From Papaver somniferum (Eukaryota > Streptophyta > Magnoliopsida > Ranunculales > Papaveraceae): a DNA stretch of 64,000 bases. The notes under the pieces are model-generated. The model did no database searches, was not told where the DNA came from, and saw only the letters and a program-made list of their open reading frames with translations. The stretch is taken from positions 84,768,374 to 84,832,373 of the forward strand of contig NC_039368.1 in NCBI RefSeq assembly GCF_003573695.1, given 5' to 3'. The position numbers were made by a program, and so were the translations under genes. Of the stretch, positions 20,404-30,851 are shown piece by piece (within the stretch, counting starts at the first letter, position 1; every line of letters starts with the position of its first letter).

Positions 20404-22467
20404 TGTTAGAGCACTGATCGGTCGAACACGCAAGCATTGCTAGCTCAAGCTTGTTTGTCAAGTTTAGTTATGAAAACTATAAGTCTTGATTTCTAGTATA
20501 ATTATAGATATGTCTCGGATTAGGATAGAATGTGTAGTTCAGCTTTGACCTTTACGGACTTCATCGATTGAAGACGAATAACTACTAAGGGGAGCTTGTG
20601 GAACTTCATCAACAAAAGGTATGTGGAGACTTGAACTCATCTATCACTCAGAAGTATATTTTTATTCTATCTCCTATTGAGACAAAAGTCGTATAGCTAT
20701 ATAGACTTTACATTATACACATTTGATATTTCGAGTTGAGTTTAACTCGCTTACATATTTCTCGAAATATGTGTTAGTAAGATTTCGCTTTAACCAAGTT
20801 CATCTTTTATTCTTGACAAAAGTCAAAAGATGATCATGTGAAAATCGCCTGGTCACATCTTACATGATTTGTGTGAGACAATCATTTGATGTAGACTCGG
20901 AATATTTCGTATTGATCACTTGAAAATTGCTTTTAAGCTAATAGTTTGTGTGAGACATCTATTACCGTCTTGTAAGAATGTTTCAATGATTGAAATGAGA
21001 TTTTAGAACAATTAACCATTGATTGGATATAACACATTATGCATACTTGTATGCTAAATGTTGCAAGTTATTCCAAGTCCGGGAACCATAGTGTGCATAC
21101 CCGTATGCGTACTGGTTTGATAATTGAAGTACGGGATCTTAGTATGCATACATGTATGTGTACTGGCGTAACAGTTCAAGTCCGGGATTCAACTGAGTTT
21201 GGTTGTGTACGATAGTATGCGTACCCGTTTGCGTACTAGCGAACACATACCAAGTCTAGAACTCTAAGTATGCGTACCCGTTTGCATACTTGAGTGGTTA
21301 AGTTCTAAAATCGGCTAAGACATGAACAAATACATTTATATATAATAAGGAATGCAATTTTTTGCAAACCTTGACTATAATGTTCATGTATTGATTCAAG
21401 TGAATCAAAACCGATTTTGCTTCAATTATGTCTTGTATACTTCTATGAGAATATAAACAATTGAACAACTCTTGAACTAGTTTCATTTGAATCATTTGAA
21501 CTAGTTGTGATTAAGATGAAGAAGGTTGATATGGAAGTCTTCATATGGATAACTTTGGTTAATTATTGTTGAGCCAACAAGGTGTACACGTTTAGGTACG
21601 GTTTCCCATATTTAAATGAAGACACATTTCATTTGTGTTTAACAAGCTAAGTTCGATCTAATGGTTAAAATATATTAGCTTGAATCTAATCAGGTTTTCA
21701 TCTAACTATGAATATTGAATGCTTTGTTACCAAGGTACCATTGATTTCAAACCCTGATACTATAGTAACTGGGAAACTTAATCCCACACCTCATGTGTGA
21801 TACTAGTTGCGACTAGAGTCGATTCTCCTTTAACCTAGGTTTTTCTAAAACCATTATAGGTTAACGACTTAAAGAATTCATTGGGATTCTGAAGCCAGAC
21901 CCCAACTATTTTCGCTGTAATTGCGTGTTCTGAACTTACTTTGTTCTATCGTATTGAGTACTATCTTATCTAATATTTTCTCGAGATTCAATCTCTGAAA
22001 GATAAGATAAAAAGTAGTCACAAACATCTTCGTCTCATCATTTGTGATTCCACAATATCTTGTTCTGTTTCCATACGGTTAAGATCATTGTGAGGTGATT
22101 GATATTATTAGGATGTTCTTCGGGAATATAAGTCTGGTATATCAATTGGTTTTTGTTTACCTTGATTTATCAAAAGACGGAACATAAACTCGATCGTAGG
22201 TATTTCTATGGGAGATAGAATCTATTCAATAGAATTTTATGTGTGAGACGGATTTGTTTATCAAGTCTTCGACTTTGGGTCGTAGCAACTCTTAGTTGTG
22301 GGTGAGATCAGCTAAGGGAATCAAGTGCGTAGAGTCCTGCTGGGATACAGAGGCGTAAGGAACACGACTGTCCTTAATCAGTGTGAGATTGGTTAGGGCT
22401 CGACTACATTCCAGACTGAAGTTAACTTTTAGTAGGTTAGAGTCTGTGTTATTTCTTTTCCGCATTA
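20404..22467 (+). mobile_element. Copia-type solo LTR, left part
   Basis: Starts TGTTAGAGC at 20404, directly after target duplication gaaac (20399-20403). Its reverse complement matches the LTRs of the minus-strand copia element (47022-48753 and 52129-55955). It is interrupted after 'cgcatta' by element C and continues at 38055. A segment of roughly 120 bp present in the other LTRs ('aagccgctacagacac' region) is missing near 22440. Confidence 0.88.
21040..21295 (+). repeat. Iterated 'tatgcgtacccgtttgcgtac' subrepeats in the copia LTR
   Basis: Five degenerate copies of a word of about 22 nt, itself partly palindromic (gtatgc...gcatac), at about 21041, 21093, 21141, 21211 and 21269. The same array is present in reverse in the other copia LTRs (48130-48365, 55085-55315). 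Confidence 0.8.
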
Positions 22468-24009
22468 TGATAGACGCATTTATCTGTCTATTTTGTTCTC
22501 AATGTTCTGTATTGTTAGACTCGATTAAGTACTTATTGTGTTATTTTGTGTTCTTGTAGGAAATTTTAGAGAAATAATCCCTTGCGGCGAAATGGGCTCA
22601 AAAAGCAGTGTTTTACACCCCGGAGAAATGTACCGTAGGCACTCCAGAAATGCACCGGAAGCGTCCCAGAAATGTCCCGGAGGAACCCAGAAAAATTACT
22701 ATTTTCACCCCAATTGATATTCTCACCCTAGCACTCTGGATAAGGGGCACCTTCTTCAACAATTTGAATTTTTGTTTTTGGTGGGAAATGAATTTTTCAA
22801 CTGGCAGAATTTTGATTGTCAAAATGAATGGGTTAGAGTGCGATTCAATCACTGAAAATTGGCAGAAAGATGTGATTTGGCATAAGGAACAAAGTTTGGG
22901 TGGTGGTTTCGATCAAATTTGGCTGGAATACGTGTTTTGATTCTCGAGTTCAAAACAGGGTAAGCATGCACTGGAGGATGATAATCACGCGTCATGGAGA
23001 GTTATGGACGCGTTCTGATGATGTGGAATGGCTCGAGCATCACTTTGGGTCGTGAAGAATCGATTTGGAGCGTGGAGGGAGGAAGTTTACGCAAGAAATT
23101 CCAAGTTTGGTAAGAAAATATTCGGAAAATATTATTATTCACTGCCCGCATAATGAAGAATTATATTGGAGTTATTGGCGAGATTTGGAGCTGTTGTTGG
23201 GTATAAATAGGCTCTTTGGGTCTACTAGAGAGGGTGTCGAGAGTCTGGGGGGATGAGGAGAGCCAGAGAAGAAGAAATTCGAGTTTTCCCAAACTCGGTT
23301 TCTGCTGCTGCTGCTGCTGATGAACATGAAGAACACGAAGAACGGACCTGCAACAACAGTCGTTTTTCTACAGTAGTAACGACTAACACTTGTGGGTCGT
23401 AATCATGCAGTCTTATTTTTCACAGCGTTTGCGACAGAGCTTCAGTAGTCTTATTTTGTCACTGAGGGTCGTAGTTGCTGGTTTTATTGTATTTCTCATA
23501 TTCTCATCATTTGTAAACCATTTTTGATCCATAATAAATTATTTTGAGAGCATTTTTACTATGATGAGTTCAACCCCAACACTGGGACGACGGAGGAGGC
23601 CGAGCTTCATACATGGGTAATTTAATTAATTCTTTTTTAAGACTTTTGCATTAAAAATTAATTGAAATATGATTTGATTAAATTGGGTGTTATTTGATTA
23701 GATGGGTCATGCTTAGATTAGGTGATTTGATGTTCCATGCTTAACATTTACAATCAATGTTTTGAGAATCTACTTTGGCAAAAATAAGAGTCCATATAAC
23801 TTATGTTTTGAGCGATTATTGTCGAGAATAATTCATTGAGCCCTATTTTATGAAGATTGGCCGAATTATTAGTCTCAGTACCTCTCTACCAATTTGTCAA
23901 TATTTTTGTATATAATTTTTATAAATCTAAAAATCCTTCACCTTCACAAGTCTTAGAGTTCGAACCATCCTTACCACTACTACTACAACCCCCATTAAAT
24001 CATTAATCA
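22468..24009 (+). repeat. Element C, 5' LTR
   Basis: 1542 bp from TGATAGACGC to ATTAATCA. The partner at 36526-38054 is nearly identical, apart from small gaps such as the 'aatgtcccgg' region near 22670. It carries a TATA box (23202) and a CTG run near 23300. Confidence 0.93.
23202..23210 (+). promoter_or_regulatory. TATA box in the element C LTR
   Basis: TATAAATAG in 'ttgggtataaataggctc', the normal plant LTR promoter form. The 3' LTR copy is at 37247-37255. Confidence 0.7.
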
Positions 24010-24012
24010 TTT

Positions 24013-24030
24013 TGGCGCCGCTGCCGGGGA
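24013..24030 (+). promoter_or_regulatory. Primer-binding site, tRNA-Asp (element C)
   Basis: TGGCGCCGCTGCCGGGGA, 3 nt after the 5' LTR, complements the 3' end of plant tRNA-Asp(GUC) plus CCA with one difference (C for T at position 10). Confidence 0.85.
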
Positions 24031-24724
24031 TTTGGGCTTAAGTAGAATTTTTAGGTTTTTATTATTCCATTTATTCTTTTTACGTCTCTTTGGTTGTGTC
24101 TTTGTATTACAGGTTTGAAGTTGGATACTAAAGACCTTGGAATCAAAGCTTAAAGCTAAAAGAGAAGGAAAAAAGACAAAGCAAAAAAATAAAGAAAAAA
24201 AAGAGAGAAAAAAAAGAGAATTATTTTTATTTTATTTTTTAATTATTATTATTATTTTTTGTATTTCTTTTCTTTGGACTGGACTTTGGACAAAATTTTT
24301 TTAAACCCTACGGAAGGGTACCCTTAAATACAAACTGTTTGCAGGGAAGGACGACGATTACTATATCGTCTCGGCCCCTCGGGTTCGTACATGACATAGG
24401 AGTCGTGGCCCGAGTCGACTTCAACGGTTCATCCCCCGTCTGGTACGGGAGGTAAGTCCATCGAAACACTCGCGAATCTCCTGTAAGCGATTTACTGTAT
24501 TCCTTAAGGTGATTCATTGATTGAGGACGAATTTGGACTGTTTTTAAATTCCTAGTAAAGGGCAAGGCCTGGCCAATACAAGATAAGGGTTTGTATTTCA
24601 TCACCGCTCCCTTCTTTCCCGCCTTAGGAAAACGAAACCTAACGCGAACCCAAGCTTAAAACTTGACTAGAACGAGACCGATAGGGTATCGCGCTTATCA
24701 GGAAATTTTTTCGAAGGATATTGG
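24031..24724 (+). other. Element C untranslated leader, first part
   Basis: The leader between primer-binding site and element B. It has an A/T-rich tract with repeated 'aaaaaagaga' (24170-24220) and then GC-richer sequence. It ends at target duplication attgg (24720-24724) and resumes after 33178. The minus-strand frame 24308-24604 shows no family motif. Confidence 0.6.
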
Positions 24725-26865
24725 TGATGAGTGCTAAAAAGTGCATATTTCTATATATTTTTCTTGGCATTTAACCCATCTCTTGTGCATTAATTCTACA
24801 TTTTATCCCATATTCTGTGTTTTCGTTGTTTTCAAGAATAAATACTTTTCTTAATTAATTTTGCATTTTTAGGTACTAAATAAAGCCTGGTTAACTCACG
24901 GAGCGAAAAGAGCAAAGGAACGGCAAAGACTCTCGCTAGGAGGAAGCAAAGAATGATGTTTGCAAGAGCCGGATCAACTAGGAGTGGGCTTGAAGAGGAA
25001 GAATTGTTCTTAAAGAAGATATGGGCTTGGCATACCCAAGGCCCAAAACCCTTACCCAAATCCATTTCCTTTATCCATACCCATTTCCATGAGAGCCGTC
25101 AGATTGGATCCATCTTGTCATCCAACGGTCGCCTCATCATTGTGCATCAAAATCCGAAGCTCCTGTCAAACACCATAGTACCTAACTCCATCTGAAGCCG
25201 TCAATTTTGTTGTATCTCATAATCCAACGGTCGCCACATACCTCTCCATCGTAGCCGTTCGATTCAATCTATATGGGATCATCCAACGCTCTTTACTCGA
25301 TGTTCATCAAAGTTCGCTATCCCTGCTTCACACCCTAGTCACCGAACCCTATTACCCAACCAAACGGACCCTTCTTCTCCATCGGGTTCTTCTTCTCATC
25401 TTCCCCAAACTGCAGAGAACTGCTCCACAGTTCTGCAACTCCATCACCTCCACCAGCTACACCTTCTTCTCGAACCACACCACCACCACAACCACCCGAC
25501 AACACCACGACATCTCTCTCTAGCCTAGACTTCTTTCCAAATTCACATCTCTGAACCTTAGGTGTGGGTTTGACAAGAAAGCTCGAGCTAGGGTTTCACC
25601 AACAGCGAGGAGAAGACAAAATTGAGGGCAGGAAAAGCTTCAGAAGAGCAGAGGGGACATACCCAAAGCATGGGTCGAGCTCAATTCAGGAAATTGGTGA
25701 GAGAATTTGATTTTCCCCAAAAAATTAGGGTTTCGAATTAGGGTTTTGTGTTGTTGTAAACTATAAATAGGAACTGATGTAGAGAATGCAAAGGTTGTTC
25801 TTGGGTCATCCGAGAAACCCCCTAATTGGGTTAATTTAATTCTCAATGTTAATTTGATTTCACTGTTAATTTTTAGGGTTCTTCATTTGCAATTTTCAAT
25901 CACTGTTTAGTTGTTTAAATGCTATGTTATTTCACATGATCATGTTTAGTTCCATTGTAATGTTAATTATGTTCTGAGTTCACTGCTGAGGCTCAGATGA
26001 AGCTTTAGTGCACTGTCTGATAGTGGAATGCTAGGTTAGAGCCTTAGTGTAGTGTTTTGATTGAGCAATGGGAAGAGATTGATGCTCATAGTGCCTGTGA
26101 TTGATTGTTCTGTCAAAAGACAGTCAATGCTAGGGGTAAACTAGTGAGCAAATTAGTTTTCCTCCCATTCTAGATGTATGCATAGGATTTTCAACTCAAC
26201 CTAGGATCACATTGTTTGGCTAGGACACAAGGGTGGATTCAAAGCCTTAGCTTAACCCACATTTTGTTTTCACAGTCACTTGCAATTTAACTGTTTTTTT
26301 TTTGCACTTCACAGCTTGTTGTGCACTGAAGTCACTGCACTGTCTCCCCTGCCCTTGGCCTAGTGCTCTGCTGCCTTGTTCTCCCCCAGCTGCTACTACT
26401 TGCTGTTGCTGTTGCTGCTGTTGTGCACTGCTTCTGCTGCTGCTGAAGCCACCACTGCTGCTGCTTCAGGTCCAGTTCAATTCTGGGCTACAAGTTCAGT
26501 CATTACAAAAGCCCACTGTGGACTTAATCAAAGCCCAGGTGAAAATCTAAAGCCCAATTCACAGTCACTGTTAGCCCAAGGCCCAGTGCAATTCAAAAGA
26601 CCAAAAGCCCATAAGTTCACAGTCAATCCTAAAGCCCACTGAGCCCAAAACCATTTCATTGTTATAAAAACCCACTAAGCCCAAAGCACAATTAGAAGCC
26701 CAATAGCAATTTAGAGCCCAAATCGCTAGAAACTCCAAACACCCCCAGTCTCTGTGGATCGACCCGTACTTGCACGAGCTACAACTGACGACCGTGCACT
26801 TGCGGTATTACTGTAGGCCCGCGTTTCATTTCGCTTCAATTTTATACGCTTTCCCGGGCCCACCA
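24725..26865 (+). repeat. Element B, 5' LTR
   Basis: 2141 bp, TGATGAG to CCCACCA. The partner starts at offset 6127 and differs at roughly 15-20 bases by eye, plus a segment of about 186 bp present only in the 3' LTR (32480-32690). Its terminus 'tctgtggatcgacccg...gggcccacca' is shared with the LTR at 1-843/8674-8748. Confidence 0.94.
25762..25770 (+). promoter_or_regulatory. TATA box in the element B LTR
   Basis: TATAAATAG in 'gtaaactataaataggaac'. Repeated at 31889-31897 in the 3' LTR. Confidence 0.7.
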
Positions 26866-26871
26866 AGTTTT

Positions 26872-26889
26872 TGGCGCCGCTGCCGGGGA
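26872..26889 (+). promoter_or_regulatory. Primer-binding site, tRNA-Asp (element B)
   Basis: TGGCGCCGCTGCCGGGGA, 6 nt after the 5' LTR end, the same 18 bases as in element C. Confidence 0.88.
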
Positions 26890-27692
26890 TTGGTGCTGTG
26901 TTTCTCCAGTAGTTTTATTAGCTATTTTTGCATTTCACTGTATAACATTTGCATCTGTATCTGCTTCACTTCATTTGCTGTTGGACCTGCTGTTCTGAAC
27001 CAGTTTTTCCTCTGCTGGGACGCCACCAAGGAAAAGAACCAAAGCCCAACTGGGTTTTTGCAACAATATCAGAGCAGCTGGGCTGTGCTAAAAAGGTAAA
27101 CCCATTCAGAGAACCCGAATTGTGGGCTTCCAATTTGTAATTGTGGGCTTGTAATATTAAAGCCAATTTTCGGGCTTTTTATTTTCTGTTGGGTTTGTAA
27201 TTAATTTTTGTGGGCTTGTTTGTTTAATTTGTGGGCTTGTTTAAATTCTTTCATTGGACTTGTATTTTGGACTCTGGGTTTAAACCCAGCTGAGCTTGTA
27301 ACCGATTGTGGGCTTGTTTCCACTCAAGAGTGGACCTCGAAACCAAAGTTTTAAAACAAACGTCGGGCCTTAACCAACTGGGCCAAATTAAACTTTCAAA
27401 ATTAAAACTTAGTGTTTCGTGGGCCGCAGCCTTCCTCCCATTCCATTAGAGGACCAACAGTGGGCTTGCTCCCAATTTCAAAAACCAAATTTTTCTTGCT
27501 CCCATTTTAACAACCAAATTTTTTCTTCTTTAACCCATTAAAACCAAACTTGCTCCCAAATTCTAAAAAAAAAAAAAAAACCAAAAAAAAAAAAATGTCT
27601 CCCACCATAACCAAATTTTTCCCAAAAATCCAAACCCTTTAAAAACCAAATTCTGAGCTTTGTACATTCTTTACTTAGCTTTTGAGCCAATC
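26890..27692 (+). other. Element B untranslated leader
   Basis: No coding signal. Rich in 'gtgggctt', 'gggctt' and 'aaccaaa' words, with a poly(A)-interrupted stretch at 27567-27595. Small frames at 26770-27140 are chance. Confidence 0.55.
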
Positions 27693-29462
27693 ATGAATAG
27701 ATCTTTTTCTACAGTTGGGGAGTACAACAAATCCCTTAGAGAACTTGCTTACGGGACAAATTCACATTGTGATCCTCCCCCATTCCATGATGTCAATAGT
27801 TATAGGAATTATTATGGACATTTTCAAAGTCCCGAACCTCAATACATGAACCCTAATGACTATTCATACATGCATCATTCATCACAACGTGAAAATGAAC
27901 ATTCTGCTAGAGCCTCACTCACACAATCATCACTTATGGATCAAATAGAAGCTCGAATCACAGCTTTAGAAATGCAAACACATGAGGAATCTGTCACATC
28001 TAATTTTCTTAGGCAACCTGAAATCTATGCATGTCCCGCATGTGGTAGTTTAGACCACCCTGTTGATAATTGTCATATTTTGCATAATTTTAGGCAATCT
28101 AGAGAAAATCCAAGGTATGAAATGCCCATAAATTGTGAGAATGGTAGTCATTGGGACCATAATCAATCCTTTGAGGGTTGCGATCAATATTTTGTAAACC
28201 CTAATGACCATGCACACATGTACCATTCAACACAATTTGAACATGAAGAATTTTGTACTCCCATGAATTTAGACTCCACCACAGAAGCTTTAAGACTCTG
28301 CAAGCAAGACTATGATAGATCTACATCACGAATTCATGCATATTTAGATCAGATTTTGCTTCACTTACAAAAGAAGGAAATTCATGAGGAAATGTATGTT
28401 GTCCCTAATGAAGTGTCTAGTCCCATTCATGTAAATAATGTTGAATATGAACCTAATTTAGAGGAACATGAATCGACTAATGACACCACCACTGTTAATG
28501 AGGACCAATATGCATGCTACCATGATGATGATTATGATGATGATGATATGTTAGAAGAACATGAAAATATTGTGGAACCTTTTGGTTCAAAAACATATGG
28601 ATTCTCGCCCTCGACCTTCATGCATGTTGTTCTTTCTAATACTCATTGTAATTCATATGATTTTGATATTGACATGGGATTCGTACAATTATTCTGTGAA
28701 GATGAGCATGACATAGGAATAGTTGAATCTTCTGTAGACACTAATATGCATGAAAATATATTTGATGTGTCTGATTCTCTACCTAGGTCACATTGTGACA
28801 TTTCTCCTGATTTGCCGATGCATGAGAATGAATCTGTTGATGATGTTGATGACTCTGATTGTGATCTTGCCGATTTGTTTGATGATTGTGAGCATGTTGT
28901 GACACTTGTAGAAGACTTAGGAGATGTTGATGTGATTAATAATGATGTGCCTATCTTCCTACATGAGTCACAATCTGATGGCCTTCCACCCAACCTAGAT
29001 TTGGTTTGTACCCATATTGTCAAACCAACTTTTCTGAGAGTCCCTAATCTAGGTTTGGAACTGTGTGCTTCCCAAGTCCTCTTGGACCATTTTGCATTTA
29101 AATATAATATCTTTGAGGAACCACAGTTGGAAATTGCATGTTTGCCCGTCCATAGCAAAGTACACTTTGAGTTAGATCTTGTGCATGATGAACCCCTAAA
29201 ACTGCGCGATTTTGTTATCAAAATTATATCTTCTGTAAATTCCAGGTTTGGGGGTAGCTCATTTTGTTTCACAGTTTCACTTGCGTTTCTTTCCTGTTAT
29301 TATTGTGTGAAGCTGTTGAAACCTCTACACTTTGTCTTTTGGGTTGATCCTCAACTCTTTAGATTGTTGGTGTATGGTGAATTTTTTGTATATAATCCAG
29401 TAGATAAAAATTTTAAAAATCCTTTTTGTTCCTTTTGTATATATTTTGCTAATCCAATATGA
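27693..29462 (+). CDS. Gag-like protein with CCHC knuckle and conserved C-terminal domain
   Basis: An open frame of about 589 codons from ATG 27693 (an in-frame ATG also lies at 27660). Numbering from 27660: a Tyr/Asn/His-rich N-terminus with two copies of a PNDxxxMxHS motif (about 64 and 181); a short helical segment LMDQIEARITALEMQ (92-106); a zinc knuckle CPACGSLDHPVDNC (Cys125, Cys128, His133, Cys138, the CX2CX4HX4C spacing of retroviral-type nucleocapsids); an Asp/Glu-rich middle; and a C-terminal domain with LGLELCAS, EPQLEIACLP and FWVDPQLFRLLVYGEF. The knuckle supports RNA binding and particle assembly (inference). The C-terminal domain matches elements A and C but no family I can name. 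It is the only ORF of the element and is uninterrupted. Confidence 0.8.
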   Translation: MNRSFSTVGEYNKSLRELAYGTNSHCDPPPFHDVNSYRNYYGHFQSPEPQYMNPNDYSYMHHSSQRENEHSARASLTQSSLMDQIEARITALEMQTHEESVTSNFLRQPEIYACPACGSLDHPVDNCHILHNFRQSRENPRYEMPINCENGSHWDHNQSFEGCDQYFVNPNDHAHMYHSTQFEHEEFCTPMNLDSTTEALRLCKQDYDRSTSRIHAYLDQILLHLQKKEIHEEMYVVPNEVSSPIHVNNVEYEPNLEEHESTNDTTTVNEDQYACYHDDDYDDDDMLEEHENIVEPFGSKTYGFSPSTFMHVVLSNTHCNSYDFDIDMGFVQLFCEDEHDIGIVESSVDTNMHENIFDVSDSLPRSHCDISPDLPMHENESVDDVDDSDCDLADLFDDCEHVVTLVEDLGDVDVINNDVPIFLHESQSDGLPPNLDLVCTHIVKPTFLRVPNLGLELCASQVLLDHFAFKYNIFEEPQLEIACLPVHSKVHFELDLVHDEPLKLRDFVIKIISSVNSRFGGSSFCFTVSLAFLSCYYCVKLLKPLHFVFWVDPQLFRLLVYGEFFVYNPVDKNFKNPFCSFCIYFANPI

Positions 29463-29606
29463 TCTCGGCTGACATATGTTGGATTCTTGCCTTGAATAAC
29501 GGAGTTCTAATATTGCTTTCGCCGAAATCGGGTATTCTCTTTCCTTTTTCTCTACTCAACATGATCCTCTTCATATGTTGTATTATAATTTTGTTCATAT
29601 TTTGAA

Positions 29607-29640
29607 ACATTGAGGACAATGTTTAGTTTAGGTTTGGGGG
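29607..29640 (+). promoter_or_regulatory. Internal polypurine-tract-like motif (element B)
   Basis: ACATTGAGGACAATGT then AGGTTTGGGGG, 145 nt after the ORF stop and about 1.2 kb before the 3' LTR. Same arrangement as in elements A and C. Confidence 0.65.
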
Positions 29641-30129
29641 TGAAAAGTAGATACTTTGATATATGCCATAATTGAAAACAAGAACTCCTTCTTTTTGAAA
29701 AAAAAAAAAAAATTAATTAAAATTAAAAAATTAAAAAATTGAAAAAAAACATAAAAATGGAGCTCATTTACCTTGAAATGTTGACTCTTGTGCAAATATG
29801 TAATTATTAGGAGTCTTAGTCTAGATATTTAGGCACCCTGATTCTAGCACAATTCACATAGTGATAAGAAATTTGCACGCGCACGATCTACCAATACATG
29901 TATGGCCTCGATCTTCAAGGTGTTTGATAGGAAGTCACGATTTCCAATCACCTTAGAATACTGAACGCAACTTGACTAGCTTGTTCTTTGGTTGGTTGGG
30001 ATAGAAGGTGGAGGTTACATTAAGAAAGACAACCATCGAATTTAACTGGGTGCATCAAAAAGGGCTACCTCTTGCAAAGTGTCATGTAATCTTTTGTTTC
30101 CTTTTGTATTTGTATCAAAAGTGTTTCTT

Positions 30130-30175
<46 letters not shown>

Positions 30176-30835
30176 GATGTATATATTCAGAAAAAATAAT
30201 AATAATATCAGAAAAATACAAAAAAAAATCAAGTATTGATCAATTCCATTCTCTCTTGTTCCAAAAATAAAAGAGAGTAGTCAATGTAAATAAGAGTCAT
30301 GTAAATAGTCATTTTGTTGTTTCATTGTAATAAGCAAGGAGGGTGTATGCCATTGATGTACAACGCGAGTAATTGTGAAATACCTCCAACTCATTCACAA
30401 TTCTCGTAAAGTCCGGACAGCTAGCTAGATTTCGACCTTGGTTCTTAGCCTGAGAAACTATCTCTTGGTGATTAGTAGTCATAACATCCGATCTTTCTTT
30501 ACACATGTGTAGATACACCTTACACTCTTATCACATGTCTTTTTTTCTGTTATCAGTGCTAGGATTGTGCCTTCGATAGATAGATTGACATCTCCATTTT
30601 GCTGTGAGCTTAAACTGACTTGCACATGTCACATTTGATGGAATCTGAGCTTATATTTTGACCTAGAACTTTGTAGGTACGTTCTAAGCAAACCTTCACG
30701 AGACTTAACTCGTCCACTAGGGACACTTAGTGGTTTAAAAGGCTTAGTGCATACGCTAAATGCATTCGAGAGACCAGCGACAGTGGTATAGGTAGGATTT
30801 CCTTAGTTTTGTTTTACTTGAGGACAAGTAAAATT
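29641..30835 (+). other. Element B 3' untranslated interior with poly(A) run
   Basis: About 1.2 kb of noncoding sequence closely matching element A 3634-4848. Contains an uninterrupted run of 44 A (30131-30174). Lys-rich frames across the run are artefacts. Confidence 0.8.
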
Positions 30836-30851
30836 CAGGTTTGGGGGTATT
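30836..30851 (+). promoter_or_regulatory. Polypurine tract of element B
   Basis: CAGGTTTGGGGGTATT abuts the 3' LTR. It is preceded by TTGAGGACAA at about 30819. Confidence 0.85.

Noticed and set aside
21040..21295. CRISPR array
   Set aside because: The repeated words are degenerate, the spacers are uneven, and the array recurs in every copy of a plant LTR.
28643..29272. 209-codon minus-strand frame
   Set aside because: Antisense shadow of the element B ORF; no motif of its own, whereas the plus frame has a zinc knuckle and conserved C-terminus.
27693..29462. Element B ORF as an envelope-like protein
   Set aside because: No signal peptide or clear transmembrane segments in a suitable arrangement, and it carries a CCHC knuckle, which fits gag.
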